Source: Paractinoplanes rishiriensis (GTDB lineage: Bacteria; Actinomycetota; Actinomycetes; Mycobacteriales; Micromonosporaceae). Taken from it: a stretch of DNA of 64,000 nt. Location: the NCBI RefSeq assembly GCF_016862375.1, contig NZ_BOMV01000039.1, positions 62,001-126,000 of the forward strand. The letters run 5' to 3'. The first letter of the stretch is position 1. The number at the start of each line of letters is the position of its first letter. This document shows positions 16,198 through 24,922 of the stretch, in pieces. The notes below the pieces were generated by a model. It ran no database searches. It had not been told where the DNA came from and saw only the letters and a program-made list of their open reading frames with translations. The position numbers and the translations under genes are program-made.

Positions 16198-16805
16198 ACG
16201 CCCAGGCCGACCATCGTCAGGCCCGCGGCGCCGCCGACCGCGTCCAGGCGGCGGGGTGAGCGGGCGAACCACGTGCGCACCGCGCCGGCCGCCACCGACC
16301 ATACCGAGTCCATCGCCAGGCCGATCGCCGCCACCACGGCGCCCAGCACCACCATCTGCGCGGTCACGTGGCGGGCCGCCGGGTCGACGAACTGGGGCAG
16401 GACCGCGGCGAAGAACACGATTGTCTTGGGGTTGGTGAGGTTGACCAGGAAGCCCTCGATCACCGTTCGCCGGTCGCCGAGCGGGGCGGCCGGCGCGTCC
16501 AAGGCCTCGCGCAACTGCCGGCGGTGCCGGATCGCCTGGATGCCCAGGTAGACCAGGTAGGCCGCGCCGGCCAGCTGGATCGCGGTGTAGACCGCGGCGG
16601 AGGCCTGCACCACCGCGCCCACGCCGACCGCCACCGCTACGGACAGGACCAGCGAGCCGAGCGCGCCGCCGATCACCGTGGCCAGTGCGGCCCGGCGGCC
16701 GTAGGCCAGTGCCCGGCTCACCGCGAACAGAACCGACGGGCCGGGGATCACGATGAGCACGAACGCCGCCAGCGCGAAGGCGGCCAGATGATCGAGGGGC
16801 GGCAT
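16155..16805 (-). CDS. LysE/RhtB-family amino-acid exporter
   Basis: A 216-residue inner-membrane exporter with about six helices. The family signature is seen in FVLIVIPGPSVLFAVSRALAYGRRAAL (18-45), the G-rich helix VIGGALGSLVLSVAVAVGVG, and NLTNPKTIVFFAAVLPQF in the middle. It probably exports an amino acid or derivative. The C-terminus ends in a repeat-encoded tail (AVTGSAVTGRR) created by the tandem repeat described above, so its last residues are unlikely to matter for transport. Confidence 0.88.
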   Translation of the reverse strand: MPPLDHLAAFALAAFVLIVIPGPSVLFAVSRALAYGRRAALATVIGGALGSLVLSVAVAVGVGAVVQASAAVYTAIQLAGAAYLVYLGIQAIRHRRQLREALDAPAAPLGDRRTVIEGFLVNLTNPKTIVFFAAVLPQFVDPAARHVTAQMVVLGAVVAAIGLAMDSVWSVAAGAVRTWFARSPRRLDAVGGAAGLTMVGLGVGLAVTGSAVTGRR

Positions 16806-17022
16806 GGGGCCAAGTTATGGGGGCGGGGGGCCCGGGACAAGGCCCCCCGCAGGGAAGGGACTGGCCGCCACCGAAGCCGGGAATTACCGACCGGCGCCCG
16901 GGACAAGGCAGCCGGAAGGTGGGCGAACACCCTCGCCGGCGCGGCCGTCATCCGTTTCGCTCTAAGAAACGACGGCCATTTCCACTGGTTACGGAAATAA
17001 ACATGCGATTTGCCGCATGAGC

Positions 17023-17655
17023 TCAAAGTCCGACGACCAGTTCGCGGTGCTCGCGGAGGAAGTCCACGATCGGCGCCGGGGCCTTGTCCGGCGAGCCGGC
17101 CGCGAACGGTGGTGCCGGGTCGTACTCGATGCCCAGTTGGATGGTCTGCGCCGCCTCGGCACCGGCGATCCGGCCGGCCAGGTCGAGGGCCAGGTCGATG
17201 CCGGCCGAGACGCCGGCCGCGGTGGCGTACTTGCCGTCGACCACCACCCGGTCGGGCACCGGCACCGCACCGAAGCTGGGCAGGCGATCCAGGGTCATCC
17301 AGTGCGAGGTGGCCCGGCGGCCGGTGAGCAGGCCGGCCGCGGCCAGCACGAGTGAGCCGACGCAGACCGAGGTGGTCCAGGTGCTGGTGGCGTCGGCGGC
17401 GCGCAGCCAGTCGTGGACCGGGCCGGGCTCGATCGGCGGCCGGTATCCACCCGGCACCAGCACCAGGTCGGCGGCCGGCGCCTCGGCCAGCGACGCGGCG
17501 GCGACCAGCAACTGGTGGCCGGTGTCGGTGCGGACCGGACCGGCGCGCTCGGCGACGAAGTGCACCTCGGCACCGGGCAGGCGACCGAGCACCTCGTAGG
17601 GGCCGACCGCGTCGAGCGCAGTCACGGAGTCGTACAGGATGATGTTGATTTTCAC
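17023..17655 (-). CDS. DJ-1/PfpI family protein
   Basis: A 210-residue single-domain class I glutamine-amidotransferase-like protein. The nucleophile-elbow Cys is in TTSVCVGSLVLAAAGLL (about residue 97) and Asp/Glu residues sit in SVTALDAVGPYEVL. A His follows in RRATSHWM. It resembles the N-terminal domain of the regulator just upstream on the same strand, and related proteins such as isonitrile hydratase or GlxA-like sensors bind small molecules. Catalytic activity is not certain. The 27-base gap to the upstream regulator gene suggests co-transcription. Confidence 0.82.
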   Translation of the reverse strand: MKINIILYDSVTALDAVGPYEVLGRLPGAEVHFVAERAGPVRTDTGHQLLVAAASLAEAPAADLVLVPGGYRPPIEPGPVHDWLRAADATSTWTTSVCVGSLVLAAAGLLTGRRATSHWMTLDRLPSFGAVPVPDRVVVDGKYATAAGVSAGIDLALDLAGRIAGAEAAQTIQLGIEYDPAPPFAAGSPDKAPAPIVDFLREHRELVVGL

Positions 17656-17682
17656 GATTTTGACCTTTCCGGGAACGAGAAA

Positions 17683-18606
17683 CTAGAAGCGGCGGCGGTA
17701 CTCGGCCGGGCCCACGCCCACGGCCTGCAGGAAGGCGCGGCGCATCGCCTCGGGGGTGCCGTAACCGGCGCGGCGGGCCACCTCGGCGATCCCGTCGCTG
17801 GTGTCCTCGAGCAGGCGGCGGGCGGTCTCCAGGCGCACCTGGTCGACGTAGCGGCCGGGCGGGACGCCGACCTCGGCCGCGAACGCGCGGGTGAACTGAC
17901 GGGGCGACAGGTTGGCGTGAGCGGCGAGCGCGGCGACCGACAGATCGGTCTCCGGGTGCTCGGCGATCAGGCGCTGCACCTCGCGCAGCGGCTCACGGTG
18001 CGCCACCTGGGCGGACAACTGGGCGCTGAACTGCTTTTGGCCGCCGGAGCGGCGCAGGTACATGACCAGGCCGCGGGCGACGCCGAGCGCGACGTTCCGG
18101 CCGCGGTCCTCCTCGACCAGGGCCAGCGCCAGGTCGATGCCCGCGGTGACGCCGGCCGAGGTGGCGATCCGGCCGTCCCGCACGAAGATCGGGTCGGGGT
18201 CGACCGCGACCTTGGGGTGCCGGCCGGCCAGCGTGTCGCAGTACATCCAGTGCGTGGTGGCCTTCCGGTCGTCGAGCAGGCCCGCCTCGGCCAGCAGGAA
18301 CGCTCCGGTGCACACCGACATGATCCGGGCCGGGCGGTGGGCGTGCGCGCGCAGCCAGGCCACCACCGCGGGCTGCGGTTGCCGGGTGCCGTGGCCGCCC
18401 GGCACCACCAGGGTGTCCACGGTCGGCTCCGCGAGCGCCTCGTCGGGCGTCAGGCGCAGGCCGCTGGACGTGCGGACGGCCGCGCCGCCGATGCTGGCGG
18501 TGGTGACGCGGTAACCGCGGGCGTAGTGGAAGACCTCGAGCGGTCCGGTGACGTCGAGGCTCTGCACCCCGTCGAAGAGGACGATCTGCACGTGGTGGTC
18601 GGCCAT
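17683..18606 (-). CDS. GlxA-type AraC regulator with DJ-1 domain
   Basis: A 307-residue two-domain regulator. Residues 1-180 form a DJ-1/PfpI-like sensor (VQIVLFDGVQSLDVTGPLEV; MSVCTGAFLLAEAGLL with the elbow Cys). Residues about 205-305 are an AraC-type double helix-turn-helix (DLSVAALAAHANLSPRQFTRAF and EVARRAGYGTPEAMRRAFLQ). It probably activates or represses the adjacent DJ-1 gene in response to a small ligand. The sensor is clearly related to that neighbour, suggesting duplication of a sensor/enzyme pair. Confidence 0.9.
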   Translation of the reverse strand: MADHHVQIVLFDGVQSLDVTGPLEVFHYARGYRVTTASIGGAAVRTSSGLRLTPDEALAEPTVDTLVVPGGHGTRQPQPAVVAWLRAHAHRPARIMSVCTGAFLLAEAGLLDDRKATTHWMYCDTLAGRHPKVAVDPDPIFVRDGRIATSAGVTAGIDLALALVEEDRGRNVALGVARGLVMYLRRSGGQKQFSAQLSAQVAHREPLREVQRLIAEHPETDLSVAALAAHANLSPRQFTRAFAAEVGVPPGRYVDQVRLETARRLLEDTSDGIAEVARRAGYGTPEAMRRAFLQAVGVGPAEYRRRF

Positions 18607-18648
18607 GCATCGATCGTCGGGCCGGCACGGTCATGACCGCAACGACGA

Positions 18649-18689
18649 AGATCCCACCTTTCCGGCCATGCGCGGGAAAGGTGGGATCT
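18649..18689. terminator. Strong hairpin downstream of icd
   Basis: AGATCCCACCTTTCC (18649-18663) and GGAAAGGTGGGATCT (18675-18689) form a perfect 15-base stem with an 11-base loop, 9 bases beyond the icd stop. No T run follows on the minus strand, as is common for actinomycete terminators. It also insulates the GlxA-type gene from icd read-through. Confidence 0.8.
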
Positions 18690-18698
18690 CGGTGAAGA

Positions 18699-19913
18699 TC
18701 AGGCGAGCTTGCGCGCCAGGTTTTCGTCCAGGGCGTTCATGAACTCGTCGGTGGTCAGCCAGGGGGCGTCGCGCGAGATCAGCAGCGCCAGGTCCTTGGT
18801 CATCTGGCCGCCCTCGACGGTCTCGACACAGACCTTTTCCAGCGTCTCAGCGAACTCGGTGACCGCCGCGTTGTTGTCGAGCTTGCCGCGGTGCTTGAGG
18901 CCGCCGGTCCAGGCGAAGATCGAGGCGATCGGGTTGGTCGAGGTCTTCTCGCCCTTCTGCCACTGCCGGTAGTGCCGGGTGACCGTGCCGTGCGCGGCCT
19001 CGGCCTCGACGGTCTGGCCGTCCGGCGTCATCAGCACCGAGGTCATCAGCCCGAGCGAGCCGAAGCCCTGGGCCACGGTGTCGGATTGCACGTCACCGTC
19101 GTAGTTCTTGCAGGCCCAGACGTAACCGCCCTCCCACTTGAGCGCGGCCGCGACCATGTCGTCGATGAGCCGGTGCTCGTAGGTCAGCCCCGCCGCCTTG
19201 AACTGGTCGGCGAACTCGCTCTCGAAGATCTCCGCAAAAAGATCTTTAAAGCGTCCGTCGTACGCCTTCAGGATCGTGTTCTTGGTGGACAGGTAGACCG
19301 GGTAGTTCCGCGCCAGGCCGTACCGGAACGAGGCCCGCGCGAAGTCCCGGATCGACTCGTCGAAGTTGTACATGCCCATGCCGATGCCGCCGGCTGGGAA
19401 GTCGGCCACGTGGAACTCGATCGGCTCGGAGCCGTCCTCCGGCGTGAAGGTCATGGTGAACTTGCCGGCCTTGGGCGCCACGAAGTCGGTCGCCTTGTAC
19501 TGGTCGCCGTGCGCGTGCCGGCCGATGATGATCGGCTTGGTCCAGCCCGGTACGAGCCGCGGCACGTTCGACATGATGATCGGCTCGCGGAACACCACGC
19601 CGCCGAGGATGTTCCGGATCGTCCCGTTCGGCGACCGCCACATCTTCTTGAGGCCGAACTCCTCGACCCGCGCCTCGTCGGGCGTGATGGTGGCGCACTT
19701 GACGCCGACGCCGTGCTGCTTGATGGCGTTGGCCGCGTCGATCGTCACCTGGTCGTCGGTCTCGTCGCGGTGCTGGATCGACAGGTCGTAATACTCGAGC
19801 GGGACATCGAGGTAGGGCAGGATCAGCTGCTCCCGGATCTGCTTCCAGATGATCCGGGTCATCTCGTCGCCGTCGAGCTCCACGACCGGGTTTGTGACCT
19901 TGATTTTCGCCAT
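18699..19913 (-). CDS. icd: NADP-dependent isocitrate dehydrogenase
   Basis: TCA-cycle enzyme converting isocitrate to 2-oxoglutarate and making NADPH. The 404-residue length and motifs match the homodimeric, eukaryote-like class: MAKIKVTNPVVELDGDEMTRI at the start, SPNGTIRNILGGVVFREPI (substrate loop), KWEGGYVWACKNYDGDVQSD (metal-binding Asp), and EAEAAHGTVTRHYR (NADP-binding). The ATG at 19913 follows GGAGAGGAGC and gives the conserved N-terminus; an upstream in-frame start at 20030 adds a non-conserved extension. It lies beside mdh, sharing a minus-strand metabolic block. Confidence 0.95.
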   Translation of the reverse strand: MAKIKVTNPVVELDGDEMTRIIWKQIREQLILPYLDVPLEYYDLSIQHRDETDDQVTIDAANAIKQHGVGVKCATITPDEARVEEFGLKKMWRSPNGTIRNILGGVVFREPIIMSNVPRLVPGWTKPIIIGRHAHGDQYKATDFVAPKAGKFTMTFTPEDGSEPIEFHVADFPAGGIGMGMYNFDESIRDFARASFRYGLARNYPVYLSTKNTILKAYDGRFKDLFAEIFESEFADQFKAAGLTYEHRLIDDMVAAALKWEGGYVWACKNYDGDVQSDTVAQGFGSLGLMTSVLMTPDGQTVEAEAAHGTVTRHYRQWQKGEKTSTNPIASIFAWTGGLKHRGKLDNNAAVTEFAETLEKVCVETVEGGQMTKDLALLISRDAPWLTTDEFMNALDENLARKLA

Positions 19914-20130
19914 CGGCCGGCGCTCCTCTCCCGAAACCATGCTTAGCAGTACGAGCGTACTGCCCGGACCCCGAAGATCGTCGGCCGACCCCGACCTGGT
20001 GTTACCCGGAACGCTGATGCGTGTTATCACCCGGGTCGGCGTGATCGCGCGGCGGAGCTATCGGCGCCCGCCGATCCGGGAGCGGCCACCTTGCGGTTGG
20101 TGGCGGCCGCCGCCCGTACCGGCAAAGAAT

Positions 20131-21081
20131 TTAGAGGTTGGCGACGTCCGCCTGCTTGGCCCGGACCGCCTCGGCCGCCTCCTTGAGGCCGGCCAGCTCG
20201 GTGTCGGTCAGCTTGTCCTCGACCACGTGCCTGATGCCGGTGGCGCCGATCGCGGCCTCCACGCCGAGGTAGACGCCGGAGATGCCGTATTCGCCGTCGA
20301 CCCAGGCGCAGACCGGCAGGACCGCGCCGGAGTCCTCGACTACGGCCTTGGCCATCCGGGCCGCGGCGGCCGACGGGGCGTAGTAGGCCGAACCGGTCTT
20401 GAGCAGGGCCACCACCTCGGCGCCGCCGTTACGGGTGCGGACCACCAACTCCTCGATCTTATCGGCCGGGAGCAGCTCGCTCAGCGGCTTGCCGTCGACC
20501 GTGCAGCGGGACGGGACCGGCACCATGGTGTCGCCGTGCGAGCCGAGGGTGAGCGCCTTGACGCTCTTGACCGGCACCGCGAGGGTCTCGGCGATCGAGT
20601 TGGTGAAGCGGGCCGTGTCGAGCACGCCGGCCTGTCCGAACACGCGGTTCTTGGGGAACTGGGTGGCGAGCTGGGCCAGCGCGGTCATCTCGTCGACCGG
20701 GTTGGACACCACGATGACCACGGCGTTCGGGGCGTATTTGGCGATGTTCTCGGCGACCTGGCGGACGATCTTGGCGTTGACCTCGAGCAGGTCCATCCGG
20801 CTCATGCCGGGCTTGCGCGGCAGGCCGGCGGTGACGACCACCACGTCGGAGCCCTCGATGGCCTCGTAGCCTTCGCCGTTCGTGCCGGTGGTGACGCCGA
20901 CGACCTTGGTCTCGAAGCCCTCGATCGGGCGCGACTGGTTGAGGTCGAGGGCCAAGCCGGCCGGCTTGCCGTCGATGATGTCGGTGAGCACGACGGTGTC
21001 GAAGATGTCGTACTCGGCCAGCCGCTGTGCGGTCGTCGACCCGTAGAAACCGGCGCCTACGACGGTTACCTTCTTGCCCAT
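20131..21081 (-). CDS. mdh: Malate dehydrogenase
   Basis: A 316-residue LDH-like malate dehydrogenase oxidising malate to oxaloacetate with NAD. Features: GKKVTVVGAGFYGSTTAQRL (Rossmann), VTAGLPRKPGMSRMDLL with the substrate-binding Arg residues, VVSNPVDEM, and the catalytic His in TLGSHGDTMVP. The choice of Arg/Met in the active loop favours malate over lactate. The ATG at 21081 is preferred over a GTG two codons earlier because AGGAG ends 5 bases before the ATG but overlaps the GTG. Together with icd and sucCD, four TCA-cycle genes lie within about 10 kb. Confidence 0.94.
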   Translation of the reverse strand: MGKKVTVVGAGFYGSTTAQRLAEYDIFDTVVLTDIIDGKPAGLALDLNQSRPIEGFETKVVGVTTGTNGEGYEAIEGSDVVVVTAGLPRKPGMSRMDLLEVNAKIVRQVAENIAKYAPNAVVIVVSNPVDEMTALAQLATQFPKNRVFGQAGVLDTARFTNSIAETLAVPVKSVKALTLGSHGDTMVPVPSRCTVDGKPLSELLPADKIEELVVRTRNGGAEVVALLKTGSAYYAPSAAAARMAKAVVEDSGAVLPVCAWVDGEYGISGVYLGVEAAIGATGIRHVVEDKLTDTELAGLKEAAEAVRAKQADVANL

Positions 21082-21141
21082 AACCACTCCTTTTTGGCCG
21101 ACCGTATCAGCCGGTTAACGACGTATTACCGGGCGGTCACG

Positions 21142-21999
21142 TCAACGCGAGCTAAGCCACTCCGCGCGCTCCACCACGTTTGTCAGCAGCATCGCCCGGG
21201 TCATCGGTCCGACGCCGCCGGGCACCGGCACCAGGGCACCGGCCACCTCGCGGACGTCGGCGGCCACGTCGCCGGTGTAGTGGCCCTTGCCGTTGCCGCC
21301 GGCCACCCGGGTGATGCCGACGTCGACCACGGTGGCCCCCGGTTTGACCATATCCGCGGTGATGAGGCCGGGCACGCCGACCGCGGCCACCACGATGTCG
21401 GCGCGCCGAGTGTGCGCGGCCAGGTCGCGGGTGCCCGTGTGGCACAGCGTGACGGTGGCGTTCTCCGAGCGGCGGGTGAGCAGCAGGCCGAGCGGGCGGC
21501 CCACGGTGGTGCCCCGGCCCACCACGGTGACCTCGGCGCCCTTGAGCGCGATGTCGTTGAGGCGGAGCAGGTGGACGATGCCGCGCGGGGTGCACGGCAG
21601 CGGGCCGGGGAAGCCCAGCACCAGCCGGCCCAGGTTGACCGGGTGCAGGCCGTCGGCGTCCTTGTCGGGGTCGATCAGCTCGAGGACGCGGCCGGTGTCC
21701 AGGTGACCGGGCAACGGCAGCTGGACGATGTAGCCGTGGCAGGCGTCGTCCTCGTTCAACTCGGCGAGCACCGCCTCGACGTGCTCCTGCGCGGCGTCGG
21801 CGGGCAGGTCGTGGCGGATCGAGCCGATGCCGACCTCGGCGCAGTCGCGGTGCTTGCCCGCCACGTAGGCCCGAGAGCCCGGGTCGTCGCCCACCAGAAC
21901 GGTGCCGAGTCCGACCCCGGCCAGGTTTTTCACCCGCGCCCGCAGGTCGTCCTTGACCGCCGCCGCGGCGGCCTTGCCGTCCAGGATCCGTGCCGACAC
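21142..21999 (-). CDS. folD: Methylenetetrahydrofolate dehydrogenase/cyclohydrolase
   Basis: Bifunctional one-carbon enzyme interconverting 5,10-methylene-, methenyl- and 10-formyl-tetrahydrofolate. It has 285 residues; GDDPGSRAYVAGKHRDCAEVGI includes the catalytic Lys (YVxxK), DGYIVQLPLP-type sequence appears as HGYIVQLPLPGHLD, and PCTPRGIVHLL plus VVGRGTTVGRPLGLLL (NADP site) are family marks. Start GTG at 21999 follows GAGAGGGC. The product 10-formyl-THF is used by PurN and PurH, whose genes lie upstream in the same direction. Confidence 0.95.
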   Translation of the reverse strand: MSARILDGKAAAAAVKDDLRARVKNLAGVGLGTVLVGDDPGSRAYVAGKHRDCAEVGIGSIRHDLPADAAQEHVEAVLAELNEDDACHGYIVQLPLPGHLDTGRVLELIDPDKDADGLHPVNLGRLVLGFPGPLPCTPRGIVHLLRLNDIALKGAEVTVVGRGTTVGRPLGLLLTRRSENATVTLCHTGTRDLAAHTRRADIVVAAVGVPGLITADMVKPGATVVDVGITRVAGGNGKGHYTGDVAADVREVAGALVPVPGGVGPMTRAMLLTNVVERAEWLSSR

Positions 22000-22010
22000 G
22001 CGACGCCCTC

Positions 22011-22607
22011 TCAGCCCGAAACGATGGCCCCGTACGCCGTGGCGAACAGCGCCGCCTGCGCCAGGTCGATCTTGGCGCCGCGCAGGTCGACCTCGCGGAA
22101 CGCCACCCCGCCGAGGTCGGCGCCGCGCAGGTCGGCACCGTTGAGCACGGTGTCCTTGAGCCGCGCCGCGGACAGGTCGGCGTTGCGCAGGTCGGCCCGG
22201 GTCAGGTCGGCGCCGGTAAGGTCCGCCTCCCGCAACCGTAGGCCGCCGAGCTTGGCCGCGGTGAGGTTCTGCCCGCGCAGCGACACGAAACCCCAGTCGC
22301 CGCCGTCCACGGTCAGCGGTCGCAGCCCGCAGTCGACGAACTGGCTGCCGGTCAGCTTGCACCCGGTCAACGTGGCGTCGAAGAACGAGCAACGCTCCAG
22401 CGTCGACTGCAGGATCGCCACCCGGTCGAGGGTGGCCGCGTTGAACCGGGTGTTGCCGAACGTGCAGTGGGTGAACGCACACCCGGTGATCTGCGCCTCC
22501 GACCAGTCGACGTCGTGGAAGGCACAGTCCTCGTAGCGCACCCCGGTGACCTCCTCGAGCGCCCAGTCGGCGCCCGAGAAGGTCTGGTTCTGCACCAGGG
22601 TTTCCAT
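22011..22607 (-). CDS. Pentapeptide-repeat protein
   Basis: A 198-residue protein built largely of A(D/N)LxX pentapeptides, especially residues 120-180 (LREADLTGADLTRADLRNADLSAARL), predicted to form a right-handed beta-helix. There is no signal or membrane segment. Some relatives protect DNA gyrase by mimicking DNA, but most have unknown roles and nothing here points to a target. It overlaps purH by one base (TGATG) and ends 11 bases before folD, so it is translationally linked to purine/folate genes. Confidence 0.85.
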   Translation of the reverse strand: METLVQNQTFSGADWALEEVTGVRYEDCAFHDVDWSEAQITGCAFTHCTFGNTRFNAATLDRVAILQSTLERCSFFDATLTGCKLTGSQFVDCGLRPLTVDGGDWGFVSLRGQNLTAAKLGGLRLREADLTGADLTRADLRNADLSAARLKDTVLNGADLRGADLGGVAFREVDLRGAKIDLAQAALFATAYGAIVSG

Positions 22608-24160
22608 CAGTGGAAGAAGTGCCGGGTGCCGGTCAGGTAGACGGTGAGGCCCGCCTTTTCGGCCGCCTCGATCACCAGGCTGTCCCGGATCGAGCCGCCC
22701 GGCTGCACCACCGCGGTGATCCCGGCCGCGATCAGCACCTCGAGGCCGTCCGGGAACGGGAAGTACGCGTCCGAGGCGGCCACGCTGCCCTTGGCCCGCT
22801 CGGCACCGGCCCGGTCGACCGCCAGCCTGGCCGCGTCGACCCGGTTGACCTGGCCCATCCCGACGCCCACGGTGGCGCCCTCGTGGGCCAGCAGGATCGC
22901 GTTGCTCTTGACGCCGCGGATCGCCCGCCAGGCGAACGCGAGATCGGCCAGCACCTCGGCGGACGCCGGAGTGCCGGTGGCCAGGGTCCAGCCGGACGGG
23001 TCGTCGCCGGGCGCGTCGATCCGGTCGGCCATCTGCACCAGCACGCCGCCGCCGATCTGCTTGATCTCGGCCGGCGCCGGCGCCCACGCGGGGGCCACCA
23101 GGACCCGCAGGTTCTTCTTTTCGCGCAGCACGTCGAGCGCGCCGTCGGCGAACCCGGGCGCGACGATCACCTCGGTGAAGATCTCGGCGACCTGCCGGGC
23201 CAGCTCGACGCTGACCTCCTGGTTGACCGCGATCACGCCGCCGAACGCGGACGCCGGGTCGCAGGCGTGCGCCTTGCGGTGCGCCTCGGCCACGTCGGCG
23301 CCGACCGCGAGGCCGCACGGGTTGGCGTGCTTGATGATCGCCACGCACGGCTCGGTGAAGTCGTTGGCGCTGCGCCAGGCCGCGTCCGCGTCGACGTAGT
23401 TGTTGTACGACATCTCCTTGCCGTGCAGCTGCTCGGCCTGGGCCAGCCCGACCGGCGCGCCCGGGTCGACATAGAGCGCGGCCTCCTGGTGCGGGTTCTC
23501 GCCGTACCGCAGGGTGTTCTGCCGCTGGAGCGCCATCCCGGCGAACTCCGGCCACTCGGCCGGGGCCAGGGTGGTGGCGCACCAGTTGGCGACCGCCACG
23601 TCGTACTCGGCGATGTCGGCGAAAGCCCGCGCCGCGAGCACCTTGCGCTGGGCCAGCGTGAAACCGCCGCGTTCCAGAGCATCCAAGATCAGGGGGTACG
23701 CCTCGACGGCCGTGACGACGGCAAGCGACTGATGGTTCTTGGCCGCGGCCCGGACCATGGCGGGACCACCGATGTCGATCTTTTCGACGCACTCGTCCTC
23801 ACTGGCGACCGCGGCAACCGTCTCGACGAACGGGTAGAGGTTGCTCACCAGCAGGTCGAACGGCTCGATCTCGAGCTCGCGCAGCTGGGCCGCGTGGGAA
23901 TCCAGGCGCAGGTCGGCGAGCAGGCCGGCGTGCACCCGCGGGTGCAGCGTCTTGACCCGGCCGTCGAGGCACTCGGGGAAGCCGGTCAGCTCCTCCACCC
24001 GGCCCACCGGGATGCCGGCTGCCTCGACCGTGGACGCGGTCGACCCGGTGGAGACGATCTGCACCCCGGCGGCGTGCAGCGCCCGGGCCAGCTCGACAAG
24101 GCCGGTCTTGTCCCACACGCTCAGCAGCGCCCGGCGGATCGGGCGACGGCCCTCGCTCAT
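22607..24160 (-). CDS. purH: Bifunctional AICAR transformylase/IMP cyclohydrolase
   Basis: Catalyses the last two steps of IMP synthesis. The 517-residue length is normal. The N-terminal cyclohydrolase (MGS-like) domain has LLSVWDKTGLVELARAL and STGSTASTVEAAGIPV, and the transformylase has LRYGENPHQEAALY, KEMSYNNYVDADAAW with the catalytic Lys, and IKHANPCGLAVG with the catalytic His. The start overlaps purN by 4 bases (ATGA). Its 10-formyl-THF cofactor can be supplied by FolD downstream. Confidence 0.96.
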   Translation of the reverse strand: MSEGRRPIRRALLSVWDKTGLVELARALHAAGVQIVSTGSTASTVEAAGIPVGRVEELTGFPECLDGRVKTLHPRVHAGLLADLRLDSHAAQLRELEIEPFDLLVSNLYPFVETVAAVASEDECVEKIDIGGPAMVRAAAKNHQSLAVVTAVEAYPLILDALERGGFTLAQRKVLAARAFADIAEYDVAVANWCATTLAPAEWPEFAGMALQRQNTLRYGENPHQEAALYVDPGAPVGLAQAEQLHGKEMSYNNYVDADAAWRSANDFTEPCVAIIKHANPCGLAVGADVAEAHRKAHACDPASAFGGVIAVNQEVSVELARQVAEIFTEVIVAPGFADGALDVLREKKNLRVLVAPAWAPAPAEIKQIGGGVLVQMADRIDAPGDDPSGWTLATGTPASAEVLADLAFAWRAIRGVKSNAILLAHEGATVGVGMGQVNRVDAARLAVDRAGAERAKGSVAASDAYFPFPDGLEVLIAAGITAVVQPGGSIRDSLVIEAAEKAGLTVYLTGTRHFFH

Positions 24161-24774
24161 CTGATACGTACCTTCCTGTTTTCGATGGTCCAGCCGTGGC
24201 GGACCAGGCGGCCGACGGCGTCGACCAGCTGGGTGCGCTCGGCCACCTTGATCCGCTCGGTGAGCGTCTCCTCCGTGTCGTCGTCGAGCACGGGGACGGC
24301 CACCTGGGCGATGATCGGGCCGGTGTCGATGCCGGCATCGACGAAGAAGAGGGTGGCGCCGGCCACCTTGACGCCGTACGCGAGCGCGTCGCGCGGGCCG
24401 TGAATGCCGGGAAAGGACGGCAGCAGCGCGTTGTGCGTGTTGATGTACCGGTCGCCGAACGCCGCCAGGAACGCCGGGCCGACCAGCTTGAGGAAGCCGG
24501 CCGAGACAACGAGGTCGGGCTTGTGCTCGGCGACGTGGGCGGTGAGGGCCGCGTCCCAGTCGTCACGTGTCTCGTACGCCTTCAGCGAGTCCACAAATGT
24601 GGGTACGCCCGCGGCGGCCGCGCGGTCGAGACCGGCGATGCCGTCCCGATCGGCGCCCACCGCGACGACCTGGGCGCCGTAGCCCGGGTCGGCGCTCGCG
24701 TCGAGCAGAGCTTGCAGGTTGCTGCCCGATCCGGAGACGAGGACGACCAGGCGGGCAGGCGCTAGGTCGGTCAC
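24157..24774 (-). CDS. purN: Phosphoribosylglycinamide formyltransferase
   Basis: Transfers formyl from 10-formyl-THF to GAR in purine synthesis. Family features in 205 residues: LVVLVSGSGSNLQALLDA at the start (phosphate loop), the catalytic Asn-His in NTHNALLPSFPGIHGPRDAL, and VDAGIDTGPIIAQ with the catalytic Asp. Start GTG at 24774. It is the first gene of a purN-purH-pentapeptide-folD series linked by overlaps or short gaps. Confidence 0.95.
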   Translation of the reverse strand: MTDLAPARLVVLVSGSGSNLQALLDASADPGYGAQVVAVGADRDGIAGLDRAAAAGVPTFVDSLKAYETRDDWDAALTAHVAEHKPDLVVSAGFLKLVGPAFLAAFGDRYINTHNALLPSFPGIHGPRDALAYGVKVAGATLFFVDAGIDTGPIIAQVAVPVLDDDTEETLTERIKVAERTQLVDAVGRLVRHGWTIENRKVRIR

Positions 24775-24922
24775 CGGTGCACCCTATCGCCGCGGCGGCG
24801 GCAGCCCGACAACGGGCTACCTGGCCGGGCACACGAAATACCTGATCATCGACTACGCTCCCGGTCCCTAGGAATCTGTCGATATTTCGCTGTGCAAGCA
24901 GCTCAACCTGAAGGATGAAAGC

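Noticed and set aside
15951..16259. Small open frames in the gap before the LysE-type gene
   Set aside because: No ribosome-binding site, no family resemblance, and they run into the tandem repeat.
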